Source: Chloroflexota bacterium
GTDB taxonomy: Bacteria > Chloroflexota > Dehalococcoidia > JACPQD01
Length of the DNA: 64,000 bases
Reading direction: 5' to 3'
Assembly: GCA_016190665.1 (NCBI GenBank)
Contig: JACPQD010000093.1
Coordinates: 1-64,000 of the forward strand
Shown here in pieces: positions 46,934 to 56,251 of this stretch. Under the pieces are notes generated by a model. It did no database searches, was not told the origin of the DNA, and worked only from the letters and a program-made list of their open reading frames with translations. Each line of letters opens with the position of its first letter. Within the stretch, counting starts at the first letter, position 1. A program made the translations under genes and the position numbers.

Positions 46934-48514
46934 CTAGAACTTGACGACCTTAGCCTTGTAGACATCGGGTATCGCCAGTATGCCTTCGATCTGCTCGTTG
47001 TTGACTGGCTCATCCAGCCCCAACACCATTAAGGCCTGTCCTCTGGGCTTCAGGCGGCTCACCTGCATCGAGCTGATATTGATATCCGCTTTGCCGGTGA
47101 CCATGCCCACTGAGCCGATAAGACCGGGGCGGTCCCGATGGTCGATGAAAAGCCAGTACCCGCCCGTGGGCATCAGATCCATCCAGTACTCGTTGACCCT
47201 GACGATGTGCACCTCGCCCCGTAGGTGAGTGCCGCCAACGGTGGCCGTGCCCTTGCTCGCGCCAATCTCCACCGTGATGAGGTTCGCGTAGTTCTCTCCA
47301 GCCGGACCTTTCTGCTCCGTCACCTTCAGCCCGCGGCTTGCGGCGATCAAGCTGGCATTGATGAGATTCACGCGCTCCTCGGAGATAGGGGCCAGCAGAG
47401 CCCCGATGACCGCCGCCTTAAGCACGGCGGTGTCGTAGTTAGCGATCTCACCCTCGTACCTAATGACGATGGTGCTTACCTGGCCTTCGGCAAGCTGGGT
47501 CGCCAGCCCACCAACCTGAGTCGCGACATCCAGGAAGGGGGCCAGAACGGAACGAGTTTCCACGGCGATCAGCGGCATGTTCACGGCGTAGCGCACCGGT
47601 TTGGCCTGCAGGACCGCCAATATCTCCTCCGCGACATCGATGGAAACGTTGGTCTGCGCCTCCTCGGTCGAAGCCCCAAGATGAGGCGTCACCACAACCT
47701 TGTCGCTCTTGCAGAGGATATTGTCACAAGCAGGCTCCTTAGTGAATACGTCGATAGCAGCGCCGGCGACCCTCCCCGCCTCGATGGCCTCGTAGAGGGC
47801 CTCTTCATCTATGATGCCGCCGCGGGCGCAATTGATGAAACGCGTCGTCGGTTTGACGAGGGCCAGCTCCTTGCGCCCGATCAATCCCCTGGTGGCAGAT
47901 GTCATGGGAGTGTGGACGGCGACAAAATCCGACTTCTTGAGCAGGTCCTCGAGAGAGACTATCTCCACCCCTATGTTCTGAGCATGCTCGGGGGAGACAT
48001 AAGGGTCGAAACCTATCACCTTCATGTCAAGCCCCTTGGCGCGTCGCGCCACCTCCGATCCAACCCTTCCCAGACCAATGATGCCAAGGGTCTTGTTACG
48101 CACTTCGACGCCGGTGAATTCGCTCCGCTTCCACTGCCCGGCCTTCAACAGGGCGCTGGCTTGCGGAATGTTGCGCGCCATGGACAGCATGAGGGCAATG
48201 GTATGCTCCGCGGCAGATATGGTGTTTCCCGTAGGAGCGTAGACCACTACTATTCCGCGTCTGGTGGCCGACTCCACATCGATGTTATCGACACCGACGC
48301 CGGCGCGCCCGATCACCTGGAGACGTTTCCCAGCTTCAATAACTTTCTCCGTGACCTTGGTCTCACTGCGCACGACGAGTCCATCGTATTCGCCGATGAT
48401 GGAAAGAAGCTCTTCGGGCTTAAGCCCCGTCTTCACATCCACTTCGGCATGCGGCTTGAGGACATCTATCCCCTCTTCAGCCACGGGGTCGGCCACAAGT
48501 ATTCTCTTTCCCAT
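46934..48514 (-). CDS. serA: D-3-phosphoglycerate dehydrogenase, long type
   Basis: 526-residue enzyme that oxidises 3-phosphoglycerate to 3-phosphohydroxypyruvate, the first step of serine synthesis. The NAD domain carries GRAGVGVDNID, LGIIGLGRVGSEVARRA and the catalytic NCARGGIIDE and HLGAST motifs. The allosteric-substrate-binding domain is followed by a C-terminal ACT domain (last 75 residues, FIDHRDRPGLIGSVG) for serine control. ATG 48514 has GAGGTAAG upstream. It follows the class V aminotransferase gene, which likely performs the next step. Confidence 0.96.
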   Translation of the reverse strand: MGKRILVADPVAEEGIDVLKPHAEVDVKTGLKPEELLSIIGEYDGLVVRSETKVTEKVIEAGKRLQVIGRAGVGVDNIDVESATRRGIVVVYAPTGNTISAAEHTIALMLSMARNIPQASALLKAGQWKRSEFTGVEVRNKTLGIIGLGRVGSEVARRAKGLDMKVIGFDPYVSPEHAQNIGVEIVSLEDLLKKSDFVAVHTPMTSATRGLIGRKELALVKPTTRFINCARGGIIDEEALYEAIEAGRVAGAAIDVFTKEPACDNILCKSDKVVVTPHLGASTEEAQTNVSIDVAEEILAVLQAKPVRYAVNMPLIAVETRSVLAPFLDVATQVGGLATQLAEGQVSTIVIRYEGEIANYDTAVLKAAVIGALLAPISEERVNLINASLIAASRGLKVTEQKGPAGENYANLITVEIGASKGTATVGGTHLRGEVHIVRVNEYWMDLMPTGGYWLFIDHRDRPGLIGSVGMVTGKADINISSMQVSRLKPRGQALMVLGLDEPVNNEQIEGILAIPDVYKAKVVKF

Positions 48515-48550
48515 CAGGACTTACCTCACACTCCAGCTTTGTCCAAAACC

Positions 48551-48580
48551 AGCAAGAGGTCGCCGCAGCGACCTCTTGCT
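48551..48580 (-). terminator. Hairpin between aminotransferase and serA
   Basis: AGCAAGAGGTCGC (48551-48563) pairs exactly with GCGACCTCTTGCT (48568-48580). On the minus strand it is followed by GGTTTTGG, so it may partly terminate or attenuate before serA. Confidence 0.6.
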
Positions 48581-48599
48581 GCCAACTCTTATCAAGAAA

Positions 48600-49697
48600 C
48601 TAGGCCTTCACAGGCACGAACCCTGCTTTGGGAAGGCTCTTGCGCATCGCCTCGACAACTTCTTTAACGTCGGCGTCGGTCACGTAACCCATATGGCCAA
48701 TGCGGCATATCTTCCCTTCAAGGGATTGCTGACCGCCCGAGACGACTACTCCCGTCTCCTCCCGCATTACAGTCGTCAGTCTCTTCATGTCCAGACCGTT
48801 GGTAGCCTTCACCGCCGTCACCGTGTTGGAAGCGGACTTCTCGTCGGCGAAGAGGGACAGCCCCAATGACTTGACGCCATCCCGCACTTTCTGGCCCAAT
48901 CGAACATGGCGGGCCACAATGTTCCCCAGCCCTTCCGTCTCCATCATGGCCAGGGCAGCGTCCAGCGCGTAGTAGAGCGACACAGCAGGGGTCCAGGGGT
49001 TCTGTCCCCCCTTTTCCAGATAGCTCTTCGCCTTGCCCAGGTCCCAGTAGAACCGCGGCATCTTGGCCGTTTTGTAGGCTGCCCAGGCTTGTTCGCTCAC
49101 GCTCACGAAGGTGAGCCCCGGGGGTATCATCCAACCTTTCTGCGATCCTCCCACCACGACATCGCAGTTCCATCTGTCGACGGGCAGGTCGATCGAACCG
49201 ATACTGCTGATAGCGTCAACTATCAGCAGCTTCCCCATTCCCTTCACCACGCCGCTGATGGCCTCCAGCGGGTTCGTTACGCCAGTGGAAGTCTCATTGT
49301 GGGTTACGATAACAGCTTTGATCTCCGGGTCGCCAGTCAGAGCTTGACGTATCCTGTCGGGGTCGGCCGCTCTGCCCCACTCGAAATCCAGTTTGATGGC
49401 CTTGGCGCCGTAGGCTTCCGCGACCTGCGCGAACCGGTTCCCGAAGACACCAATGGACACCGCCAGAACCTTATCGCCCGGGGACAGCATGTTCACGACC
49501 GCCGTCTCCATGCCCCCCGTACCTGACCCGGTAAGAATGAGAAGGTCATTCTTCGTCTGGAAGAATCCCTTCATCCTCTCCGTAACGCGGACGTTTATCT
49601 CACCGAACTCCTTACCCCGATGATTTATCATCTGTTTGGTCATAGACTGAAGGACTTCGGGGGGACAAGGGGTGGGACCGGGGATACGAAGGTTCAT
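48600..49697 (-). CDS. Class V aminotransferase (alanine/serine-glyoxylate type)
   Basis: 365-residue PLP transaminase of the AGXT/Spt family: NLRIPGPTPCPPEVL start, TGSGTGGMETAV, HNETSTGV, LIVDAISSIGSID and the PLP lysine in GGSQKGWMIPPGL. Linked to serA, it probably transaminates 3-phosphohydroxypyruvate or interconverts serine, glyoxylate and alanine; archaeal and Chloroflexota gene pairs of this kind substitute for SerC. ATG 49697 has GGAGG. A good promoter lies at 49723-49752. Confidence 0.88.
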   Translation of the reverse strand: MNLRIPGPTPCPPEVLQSMTKQMINHRGKEFGEINVRVTERMKGFFQTKNDLLILTGSGTGGMETAVVNMLSPGDKVLAVSIGVFGNRFAQVAEAYGAKAIKLDFEWGRAADPDRIRQALTGDPEIKAVIVTHNETSTGVTNPLEAISGVVKGMGKLLIVDAISSIGSIDLPVDRWNCDVVVGGSQKGWMIPPGLTFVSVSEQAWAAYKTAKMPRFYWDLGKAKSYLEKGGQNPWTPAVSLYYALDAALAMMETEGLGNIVARHVRLGQKVRDGVKSLGLSLFADEKSASNTVTAVKATNGLDMKRLTTVMREETGVVVSGGQQSLEGKICRIGHMGYVTDADVKEVVEAMRKSLPKAGFVPVKA

Positions 49698-49722
49698 GAT
49701 GAGCCTCCAAAGAATTTATCCA

Positions 49723-49752
49723 ACTATACCTTAAAACCCCATCGCTGGTCAA
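49723..49752 (-). promoter_or_regulatory. Promoter TTGACC-18-TATAGT
   Basis: Minus-strand -35 TTGACC (49747-49752) and -10 TATAGT (49723-49728). It gives a leader of about 20 bases for the aminotransferase-serA unit. Confidence 0.65.
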
Positions 49753-49837
49753 GCGGCAGGAGTTAGCTTCGGCTAGGCTCAAATCGGCCAGTAGCCCAGG
49801 CGTGAAAACTAGTGAAAAATCGCACAAGAGGCGTTTG

Positions 49838-50839
49838 CTACCCGGCAACCAGCTCCCCGCACTTCTTGATCAAGGCAGGGAGGGCCTGTTTGTAATCGCC
49901 AATAACGCCGAACTCCGCCACCTTGAAGATGTTGGCCTCCGGGTCCTTGTTGATGGCCACAACGTGTTTTGATCCAGAACAGCCGGCCAGGTGCTGGCTC
50001 GAGCCGGAAATGCCAACGGCGATGTAAAGGTCGGGAGCCACGATCTTGCCGGTGAGACCGACCTGCTGCGTAGAGGGCAGCCAGCCCGAATCACAGGCTG
50101 GCCTGCTGCCGCCCACCGCGCCCTTCAGGGTTTTCGCCAGGGCCTCCAGCATGGCGAAGTTCTCCGCGCCACCCATGCCACGGCCGCCGCTCACCACGAC
50201 AGCGGCCTCCTCCAACCTGATGCCCTCCGCCTCTTGCTTGACGGTCTCGACGTATCTGACGCGAATGGATGCGGCATCGACCTGGACCTCAAGTTTGACC
50301 ACCTCTCCCTTGCGGGAGCCGTCCGGCTCGACGGGAGACATGGCCTTGGCCCGGACAGTGGCCATCTGGGGACGCGTCTTCTCGCAGAGAAAGGCCGCCA
50401 GGGCATTGCCGCCGTATACCGGACGCACCAGGGTGACCAGCCTGGTCGCCGGATCGACAGTCAGCTCGATGCAGTCCATGGCCAGCCCCGTGCCCAGGGC
50501 GAAGGCAAGGCGAGGCGCCAGATCGCGGCCCACGCTCGTCTGGCCAAGAAGCAGAACCTCCGGAGACGTCTTCTGACACGCCTTCTTGATCGCAGCGGCG
50601 TAGGGCTCCGGCTGATAGTCCTTCAACAACGGGTCATCGGCCACGTAGACGGTGTCCGCGCCCCAGGCGATCAGCTCACCGGCCACATCGCCGATTCCGT
50701 CTCCTATTAAGAGCGCGTTCAGCTTCTCACCCAGAGCATCGGCGAGACGCCGCCCCGCCCCCAGCAATTCGTAGGTGATGGATGAAGGCTTCCCCCCTGC
50801 CAACTCGCCGCAAATCAACACGCCGCTAGATTCAGTCAT
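49838..50839 (-). CDS. etfA: Electron transfer flavoprotein alpha subunit
   Basis: 333-residue EtfA. The N-terminal domain ([12 protein letters not shown]) is followed by the conserved FAD-binding C-terminal domain with [30 protein letters not shown] and [14 protein letters not shown]. It carries electrons from acyl-CoA or related dehydrogenases. ATG 50839 is preferred with AAGGAG upstream. It follows etfB across a 160-base gap filled by a nested palindromic repeat. Confidence 0.95.
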   Translation of the reverse strand: MTESSGVLICGELAGGKPSSITYELLGAGRRLADALGEKLNALLIGDGIGDVAGELIAWGADTVYVADDPLLKDYQPEPYAAAIKKACQKTSPEVLLLGQTSVGRDLAPRLAFALGTGLAMDCIELTVDPATRLVTLVRPVYGGNALAAFLCEKTRPQMATVRAKAMSPVEPDGSRKGEVVKLEVQVDAASIRVRYVETVKQEAEGIRLEEAAVVVSGGRGMGGAENFAMLEALAKTLKGAVGGSRPACDSGWLPSTQQVGLTGKIVAPDLYIAVGISGSSQHLAGCSGSKHVVAINKDPEANIFKVAEFGVIGDYKQALPALIKKCGELVAG

Positions 50840-50861
50840 GAACGTCACTCCTTCTCAGTAG

Positions 50862-51000
50862 CTGTCAGCTATCAGCCGTCAGCTTTCAGCGAACAGACTA
50901 GCCACGAAATACACCAAATACACCCAGATATTCTTTCGTGTTTTTCGTGTATTTCGTGGTTCAAATTCGGTTCCTGCTGAACGCTGAAAGCTGACAGCTT
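50862..51000. repeat. Concentric composite palindrome between etfB and etfA
   Basis: Outer arms: AGCTGTCAGCTATCAGCC-type words (50862-50890) and GCTGAACGCTGAAAGCTGAC (50977-51000). Inner arms: GCCACGAAATACACCAAATA (50901 on) and GTGTATTTCGTGGTTC (ending 50962). Two unrelated repeat vocabularies are arranged as one hairpin inside another. Confidence 0.8.
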
Positions 51001-51801
51001 CTAAATCACCTTCGCTTCGCGCAGCCTCACCGCCAGCCTCACAGCGGCCTCGGCCACCGACTCGCCCTCCATGATCTCGCACACACCCTCCCGGACCGGG
51101 ATGAACAGTTTCACGAGTTTGCTCCGCGCGGCAGCAGCGCCCACCTGCGACGTATCCAGTCCGATATCCGCCGGGCCCCAGACCGTCACCGGCTTCCTGG
51201 CCGCGGCCATGATGCCCTTGAGCGTGGCATAGCGGGCCTCACCCAGCTCATTGCTCACTGTGATGAGGCACGGCATCGGGGCCTCGACCACTTCGTAGCC
51301 GTCGGGAAGCACCCGCTCCACCCTCACTCTCCCATCGGCGACTTCGACTTTCTTGGCAACGGTCACGCAAGGTATGCCGAGTATCTCGGCGATGCCAACT
51401 CCTGTCTGGCCGGCATCCCAGTCGGCGGCCTGACGGCCGCAGAAGATCAGATCGAAGTCGCCCATCTTTTTGATGGCCTGAGCCAGCGTGAAGGCGACGG
51501 AGTAGCTGTCATTGAAGCTGAAGGCATCGCCTTCCAGGAGGACCAAATCGTCCGCGCCCATGGACAGCGGCTTCTTGACCACCTCGCGGGCCAGGCTGGC
51601 GCCCATGCTGAGGACGGTTATGGTTCCCCCGAGAGCGTCCTTTATTCTGAGGGCCGCCTCGGTCGCTTGCTCATCGAAAGGACTTATGACGGGAGCAACG
51701 CCGGGAGGCGGAATGACCTTCATCGAAGCCGGGTCGATCTTGAAGCTGGAAGGCGGCGCTTCCGGGTCCGGCACCTGTTTCACGCAAACGATCATCTTCA
51801 T
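51001..51801 (-). CDS. etfB: Electron transfer flavoprotein beta subunit
   Basis: 266-residue EtfB, starting MKMIVCVKQVPDPEAP, with SPFDEQATEAALRIKD, the GRQAADWDAGQTGVGIAE AMP-site motif and MPCLITVSNELGEARYATL. It forms a heterodimer with EtfA. ATG 51801 has AAGGGGTGA. The promoter at 52083-52111 leaves a long leader of about 270 bases that contains repeats and a TTTCTTGAACAAGAAA palindrome. Confidence 0.95.
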   Translation of the reverse strand: MKMIVCVKQVPDPEAPPSSFKIDPASMKVIPPPGVAPVISPFDEQATEAALRIKDALGGTITVLSMGASLAREVVKKPLSMGADDLVLLEGDAFSFNDSYSVAFTLAQAIKKMGDFDLIFCGRQAADWDAGQTGVGIAEILGIPCVTVAKKVEVADGRVRVERVLPDGYEVVEAPMPCLITVSNELGEARYATLKGIMAAARKPVTVWGPADIGLDTSQVGAAAARSKLVKLFIPVREGVCEIMEGESVAEAAVRLAVRLREAKVI

Positions 51802-52082
51802 ACAGTCACCCCTTCAGGCAATCACCAATAACCAAGATATAAGCACCAAGACCAATCACCAATGACCAAGAAACAAACATCAAACAATGACCAACAATCA
51901 AAATACAAGCACCAAACAACGCGAGACCGTCCGACCTGGTTTGGTTATTGTATCTTGTATCTTGGTTATTCCTCACGTGGTTATTGTTTCTTGTATCTTG
52001 CTTCTTGCGCGCTGTTTCTTGAACAAGAAAGCGGCCTCCTGCCTGGCACCCAAGCAGGAAGCCACCAGAGGCGTCACAGGAA
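51802..52082 (-). repeat. Long repeat-rich leader of etfB
   Basis: No gene. 51815-51910 holds CCAATCACCAATGACCAAG-type words and 51938-52008 their reverse (TTGGTTATT, TTGTATCTTG), giving a long imperfect hairpin. Then come the exact palindrome TTTCTTGAACAAGAAA (52015-52030) and a CCTGC/GCAGG stem near 52038-52057. Confidence 0.65.
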
Positions 52083-52111
52083 AATCTAGCATAGCCAGGT
52101 TCGGGTGTCAA
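52083..52111 (-). promoter_or_regulatory. Promoter TTGACA-17-TAGATT for etfBA
   Basis: Minus strand: TTGACA (52106-52111), 17 bases, TAGATT (52083-52088) with a TGC extension. A very good match. Confidence 0.7.
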
Positions 52112-52253
52112 GGAGATTTGACCAAGGGCCCCATTTCTGCGTTGGAAGCCGTGAGGGTCATGAACCCCGTGCTCCGCCGCGCAGATGGACATAGCGGAGA
52201 CAAGCCGGGCCTGGCATCTGAAACCCAATACAACCGTCTCCCTGACTGAACCA

Positions 52254-52280
52254 AGGCCCCTTCCGAACAGGAAGGGGCCT
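52254..52280 (-). terminator. Terminator hairpin of the secreted protein gene
   Basis: AGGCCCCTTCC (52254-52264) pairs exactly with GGAAGGGGCCT (52270-52280), loop of five. It lies 26 bases after the stop at 52307; the minus-strand tail TTGGTTC is only weakly T-rich. Confidence 0.65.
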
Positions 52281-52306
52281 CTCGCCTTAGTCTCTGGGGT
52301 CACCAA

Positions 52307-54640
52307 CTACTGCGCGGTTACGGTCACCGTCCCCCCCGCGGCGGAGTACACCCACGCCCCAGCGCCGACAGGCAGGGTCGCCGTCCCGAGGGACATGGCA
52401 TAGCCGTTCTTCGGGTCATAGATGTAGATTCTGTCGGCCTTTACGGTGGCGCTGCTTGTCCCGCTGGGATTGCCCACCATCTTCATCTGGCCGGCGGTCA
52501 GACTTGTGGAGTACGACGTCGACCCCGTCTGGCTGATGATTACTGTCGTGTCGCCAGGGAAGTTGGCCCAATAGCCCCAGCCCTCTGTCACCCCCTGGGT
52601 GTTGATCAGCACGTCGTAGCCTCCGCTGCCCTGCGAAGTATAGAGCATGCGGTTAGCCTGGGAGAAGACGGTACCGCCAGGTCCGGCTACGATGTTCCAG
52701 CCGCGACTGTAGGACACTTCAGTACCGACGGAAGGTGGGGAAGGCGGCCCTCCGTCCGGTGTTGGCGTGGGTGTAGCGGTAGGGGTCCATGTCGCCGTCG
52801 CGGTCGGCGTCAGAGTGGGCGTTGGGGTGACCGAAGTCCCATCATAATACGCTTCAAATTCGTAGATCCATCCGTGGGTGATATCGCAGTTGTTGAGGGC
52901 AAACCTCACCTTGCTTGCCGTTACCGGAGCAAAAGAGTTTTCTGTCGCTGTTGACCAGTCTTCCCACCAGTATCGTGGAGATCTCGTGGGAAACTTCTTC
53001 AGGTACGAGCGCCCATTGCTCGTGGAAAATACATCCACCCACTGCGTTCCATTCCAGTATTGGATCTTGTACGTGTTGGGCACATGCTCCAACCCGTGAT
53101 GCCACACTACTACCCTGTCAAATGTCGTTGGTTTTCCGAAGTTTATCGTTGCCTGCCTCCAGCCACAGGGTTCAATATAGGGTTGCTTTCCCCCGGTAAA
53201 GGCCAGGCCACTATCCCATGCAGGGTAGTATCTTACCCCATCAACAATGCCCCATTTATCCCGACCTCCACCCCAGCCGTTGTCCGACTCCAATGGGTGA
53301 GGATAGCCAACCTTGCTTGAGTTGCGAGCAAGGTCTTCTGGAGGACTAGACTCGCTGGGAGTTGGTACAGCATTGGTCGGCGTGGCAGCGGCCGTTGGCG
53401 TAGGCGTTCCTGTCAGCGTCGCCGCGGCGGTGGGCGTCGCCGTCGGCGTAGGCGTCGGCGAGATGGTTGTATACTCCCCGAGAATGCGGGTATCGAAGAA
53501 GCTCGCTATACCCGTGTAGTGCCGGACATGAAAGGCCACGAGGTTTGATCCCGAGCGGATAAGAGACTGGGGCACATCCAAACGATGTTCGTCCAAAGCA
53601 GGACACCCAGACTGGGAAACGGCGCCAGAGATTGCTGTGCCATTAAAATATACGCCCACGATGTCATTATCGATGGCAACCATGACGCGGACACTCGTTA
53701 CGCCCGACGGAATTGTGACAACGCGCCGAACCACCAGCCTCGTATCGACTGGCCAGGATGTGCGGACGGTTTGTTCCAAGGTACAGTTGCCAATGCCACC
53801 GGCGCCGAAGGCGGCATCGCCCGTGCTCCACGCCGAATCGTCAAAGCCCGGTTGTTCAAACCCCGCGGGGGGCGTTGTGCTGGAGCCGATGACCTTGTAG
53901 CGATACCCCGTGGCTTTATAGGGTGAGAGTTCAAGAGGGTTGGCCGGCGTAGGCACAGGGGTGATGGCAGGCGTGGCCGTTGCCGTCGGGGTAGGCGTGA
54001 TTGTGACTATAATCTCGGGCGTCAGCACCAGGTCATCGAGCAGGACAGCGCTGAACGCCGCAGAATGGTGGCTGTCGGAGTCGAATCGAAGGGATGTGAT
54101 GCCCGGGCCAGTCAGCGTGAAAGTCCTGGCCGGGACGTTCGAGTAGCTGCTGATCAGCGATTCGCCATCGAGGGCCACCTCCGCCCCGGCTGCGTTGAGC
54201 GCATGCGCACTCCACTCGGGGTGAGTAATTCCCGAGGGGCCCGCCAGCAGAGTCGCCCGGGTGAAACTGACGCTGTCGAGAGCCGCGCCGAAGTCCAATG
54301 TAAACGTGACCGGGTCCTTGCTGCTGCCCTGAGTGAGGACATTCGGAGGTGATGACGCCTGCGCGGCCGTTCCACCATACAGGCTCGATTGGCTGTTGAC
54401 GATGACGACCTTGGTGCCAGCCGTGACTCCGCTGAGCGAGATGCCGAATCTGGCCAGGTAGTTCGTGGCATCGACGGCGTAGGGAGAAACAGATGTGTCG
54501 GCCGCGTCGAAATTCAGAGTGGCCGGCGACAGGAACGCTTCCAAGGTGTGTGCCAGCGTTCGGCCGCTCATAGCCGTGAGTAGCCCCAACGCCAAGAGCG
54601 CAAGGACAATGCCACTGAGTGTCTTGCTTGCGGGCCTCAT
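52307..54640 (-). CDS. Secreted multidomain protein with discoidin-like domain and TPTPT linkers
   Basis: 777-residue exported protein. A signal peptide spans about 1-30. Four beta-rich modules are joined by low-complexity Thr/Pro/Ala linkers (about 212-235, 392-425, 612-640). Module 3 (about 430-610: WRQATINFGKPTTFDRVVVW, KIQYWNGTQWVDVF, KVRFALNNC) is F5/8-type (discoidin), a carbohydrate- or surface-binding fold. Module 2 has a galactose-binding-like look. The C-terminal module begins SYSRGWNIVAGPGGT, a sequence style I associate with Chloroflexota surface proteins. No sortase or catalytic motif seen. GAGGAGGAG precedes ATG 54640. Likely an adhesin or polymer-binding protein; its substrate is unknown. 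Confidence 0.8.
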   Translation of the reverse strand: MRPASKTLSGIVLALLALGLLTAMSGRTLAHTLEAFLSPATLNFDAADTSVSPYAVDATNYLARFGISLSGVTAGTKVVIVNSQSSLYGGTAAQASSPPNVLTQGSSKDPVTFTLDFGAALDSVSFTRATLLAGPSGITHPEWSAHALNAAGAEVALDGESLISSYSNVPARTFTLTGPGITSLRFDSDSHHSAAFSAVLLDDLVLTPEIIVTITPTPTATATPAITPVPTPANPLELSPYKATGYRYKVIGSSTTPPAGFEQPGFDDSAWSTGDAAFGAGGIGNCTLEQTVRTSWPVDTRLVVRRVVTIPSGVTSVRVMVAIDNDIVGVYFNGTAISGAVSQSGCPALDEHRLDVPQSLIRSGSNLVAFHVRHYTGIASFFDTRILGEYTTISPTPTPTATPTAAATLTGTPTPTAAATPTNAVPTPSESSPPEDLARNSSKVGYPHPLESDNGWGGGRDKWGIVDGVRYYPAWDSGLAFTGGKQPYIEPCGWRQATINFGKPTTFDRVVVWHHGLEHVPNTYKIQYWNGTQWVDVFSTSNGRSYLKKFPTRSPRYWWEDWSTATENSFAPVTASKVRFALNNCDITHGWIYEFEAYYDGTSVTPTPTLTPTATATWTPTATPTPTPDGGPPSPPSVGTEVSYSRGWNIVAGPGGTVFSQANRMLYTSQGSGGYDVLINTQGVTEGWGYWANFPGDTTVIISQTGSTSYSTSLTAGQMKMVGNPSGTSSATVKADRIYIYDPKNGYAMSLGTATLPVGAGAWVYSAAGGTVTVTAQ

Positions 54641-54994
54641 AACTCCTCCTCAGCCGGTACCTGTTGGAAAGCCTGGCCCCCAACTAACTTGGGTGCTGCA
54701 TAGCCGACATCGGCGAAACGCTCTGCGACAACCGTGCTTTCGCCGTCCAGCTTTGCGGCCACATCATGCAAGGGCTGGGGGGTGTAACCAGTTCATTGGC
54801 ATGAACGACGGCGTCCATAGAAATGACAGCCCTCATTACGCCATATCGCTTAGCTCAATTCGCAACAACGTGCCTAAACGTACGCTATTAGCCCCGTGTT
54901 TCTCGCAGTAGGCCCACAGTGTATCACCGCCGGCAACTTCTGTCAACGAGATTTGGCCCGTTTCCCCGGCGAAGGCAGGCCGCGCCACCCACCC
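54641..54994. other. Upstream region of the secreted protein gene
   Basis: 354 bases with no gene recognised. A minus-strand promoter candidate is at 54918-54946. Otherwise nothing notable. Confidence 0.5.
54918..54946 (-). promoter_or_regulatory. Promoter TTGACA-17-TACACT
   Basis: Minus strand: TTGACA at 54941-54946 and TACACT at 54918-54923 with 17-base spacing. It would give a leader of about 270 bases for the secreted protein. Confidence 0.45.
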
Positions 54995-55213
54995 TCATGC
55001 CGCCTCAGTATACACACTGCGCCCCGCGCCATAGTAGGCGTCATAGATGTACTGGAACACAGCAGTTGATCTTTGCTCGAGCAGTGCCCGTGTGCAGGCT
55101 CTCGGCAAGCCCCTGTCCAGCAGTTTCTCGACGGTCACCCGCAACTCGGCGCGGGCCTGCTGACGTTTGCGCCAATCCAGCACCAGCTTTTCCGTCCCCG
55201 GGGTCGTGAGCAA
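54995..55213 (-). pseudogene. C-terminal remnant of a type I restriction HsdR subunit
   Basis: 72 residues (TPGTEKLVLDWRKRQQARAE, then LRVTVEKLLDRGLPRA and VFQYIYDAYYGAGRSVY) that resemble the extreme C-terminus of one HsdR group. The remaining approximately 900 residues are absent. No proper start codon or ribosome site. It lies directly downstream of the REP-associated transposase, so a deletion or insertion probably removed the rest of the operon. Confidence 0.6.
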
Positions 55214-55252
55214 GCCCCGGGCTCGCCGCTCCCCAGAGCGGCATTTCTTCTC

Positions 55253-55975
55253 CTACGTTGTCCCGGCTTCAGTCCTGTCCTTAGCGCTGCTCCACGGCCA
55301 AGTCTCGGGCTCTATCGCCAACCCGGCATTCACCGGATTCATCACGATATAGTTCCTCACCGCATCAAAGTGACGCTGATCCCGAATGAAGCGGTCCCAA
55401 TACTCCCTATGCCACACTTGCGAGCCTTCCTGGGATTGGGACCGCTGCACCCCAGTGCGGCCCTTGAATTCGTTGATAAATCGCGCCGTATAGTTCTTCC
55501 AGGAAAGCACGATCTTCCCCAAAGGAATGCCCTCAAGCGGTTCAATCAATACGTGGCAATGATTCGGCATCACCACCCATTCAAGCAGGCGATATCGCTC
55601 CCCGTCAAAGCGATGCCACGTATCCGCCACGCACGCGCCGACTTCCGGTTCCTGCAACACGCAGGAGCCATGACCCGCGTCAAGATAGGTCTCGATCCGC
55701 CGGCGCAATTCCGCCCTGCGTTTCTCATCATCGTGAGCCGAGGCCGCCGCTTCTGCCTGCATGCGCTCCAGCACTGCGCGGGGAAGCGAATCGGCCAGGC
55801 GGTAAGTGATGTGCTGGATGACGTGGGGCGAATCGAAATGGGGCAGGTACCCCCGCGAATACCATCCTCGATGCCTTTGGGAGCCTTCCTGGAAACACAG
55901 CTCCCCGGAGCGGTCTTCTATACGCTTGTTATTATGAGCGCCGCACTGGGGTGCGGCGGTCGCTGGATCGCGCAT
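55253..55975 (-). CDS. REP-associated tyrosine transposase (RAYT, Y1 family)
   Basis: 240-residue IS200-related single-strand transposase. The HUH motif is His139-Cys140-His141 in VVMPNHCHVLIEP. A candidate catalytic tyrosine is Tyr192 in REYWDRFIRD, and RNYIVMNPVNAGL near 207 completes the family pattern. RAYTs are domesticated relatives of IS200/IS605 transposases that act on REP palindromes. ATG 55975 has GGAGGAGG upstream. Not flanked by obvious terminal inverted repeats of its own. REP-like palindromes in this window (2756-2783, 60914-60946, 62208-62240) are possible substrates. Confidence 0.88.
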   Translation of the reverse strand: MRDPATAAPQCGAHNNKRIEDRSGELCFQEGSQRHRGWYSRGYLPHFDSPHVIQHITYRLADSLPRAVLERMQAEAAASAHDDEKRRAELRRRIETYLDAGHGSCVLQEPEVGACVADTWHRFDGERYRLLEWVVMPNHCHVLIEPLEGIPLGKIVLSWKNYTARFINEFKGRTGVQRSQSQEGSQVWHREYWDRFIRDQRHFDAVRNYIVMNPVNAGLAIEPETWPWSSAKDRTEAGTT

Positions 55976-56190
55976 GCTTTGCCCTCCTCCGGAACGGCGA
56001 GGTCCAGTTCCGACGCGGAGCTAAATGTCCGCACCATTATACTGCCGTGAAGGCGAGCATGAAAGCCTTGTCCAGGCGGGCATCCTGATGGCTCTGCGTG
56101 GTTGGGCGCAGCCGGACTGCGCCAGCAAACACTCCAGTAGCGCGTCCGCCACGCCATTGGCATCCCCTTCAACAATCCGACTTTAGTAGT
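55976..56190. other. Spacer between divergent RAYT and iscS
   Basis: No gene or strong repeat recognised. Confidence 0.4.
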
Positions 56191-56219
56191 TTGCAGCGCG
56201 CATCATTGGACTGTATTAT
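56191..56219 (+). promoter_or_regulatory. Promoter TTGCAG-17-TATTAT for the iscS operon
   Basis: TTGCAG (56191-56196) and TATTAT (56214-56219) with 17-base spacing, 33 bases before the start of iscS. Confidence 0.55.
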
Positions 56220-56251
56220 GGAGAGTGGAATCCCGCGTTGGGAGGAACTCC

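Noticed and set aside
47225-48667. 480-codon open frame opposite serA
   Set aside because: It is antisense to a complete serA with all motifs. The long open frame reflects GC-rich codon use, and its product has no recognisable domain.
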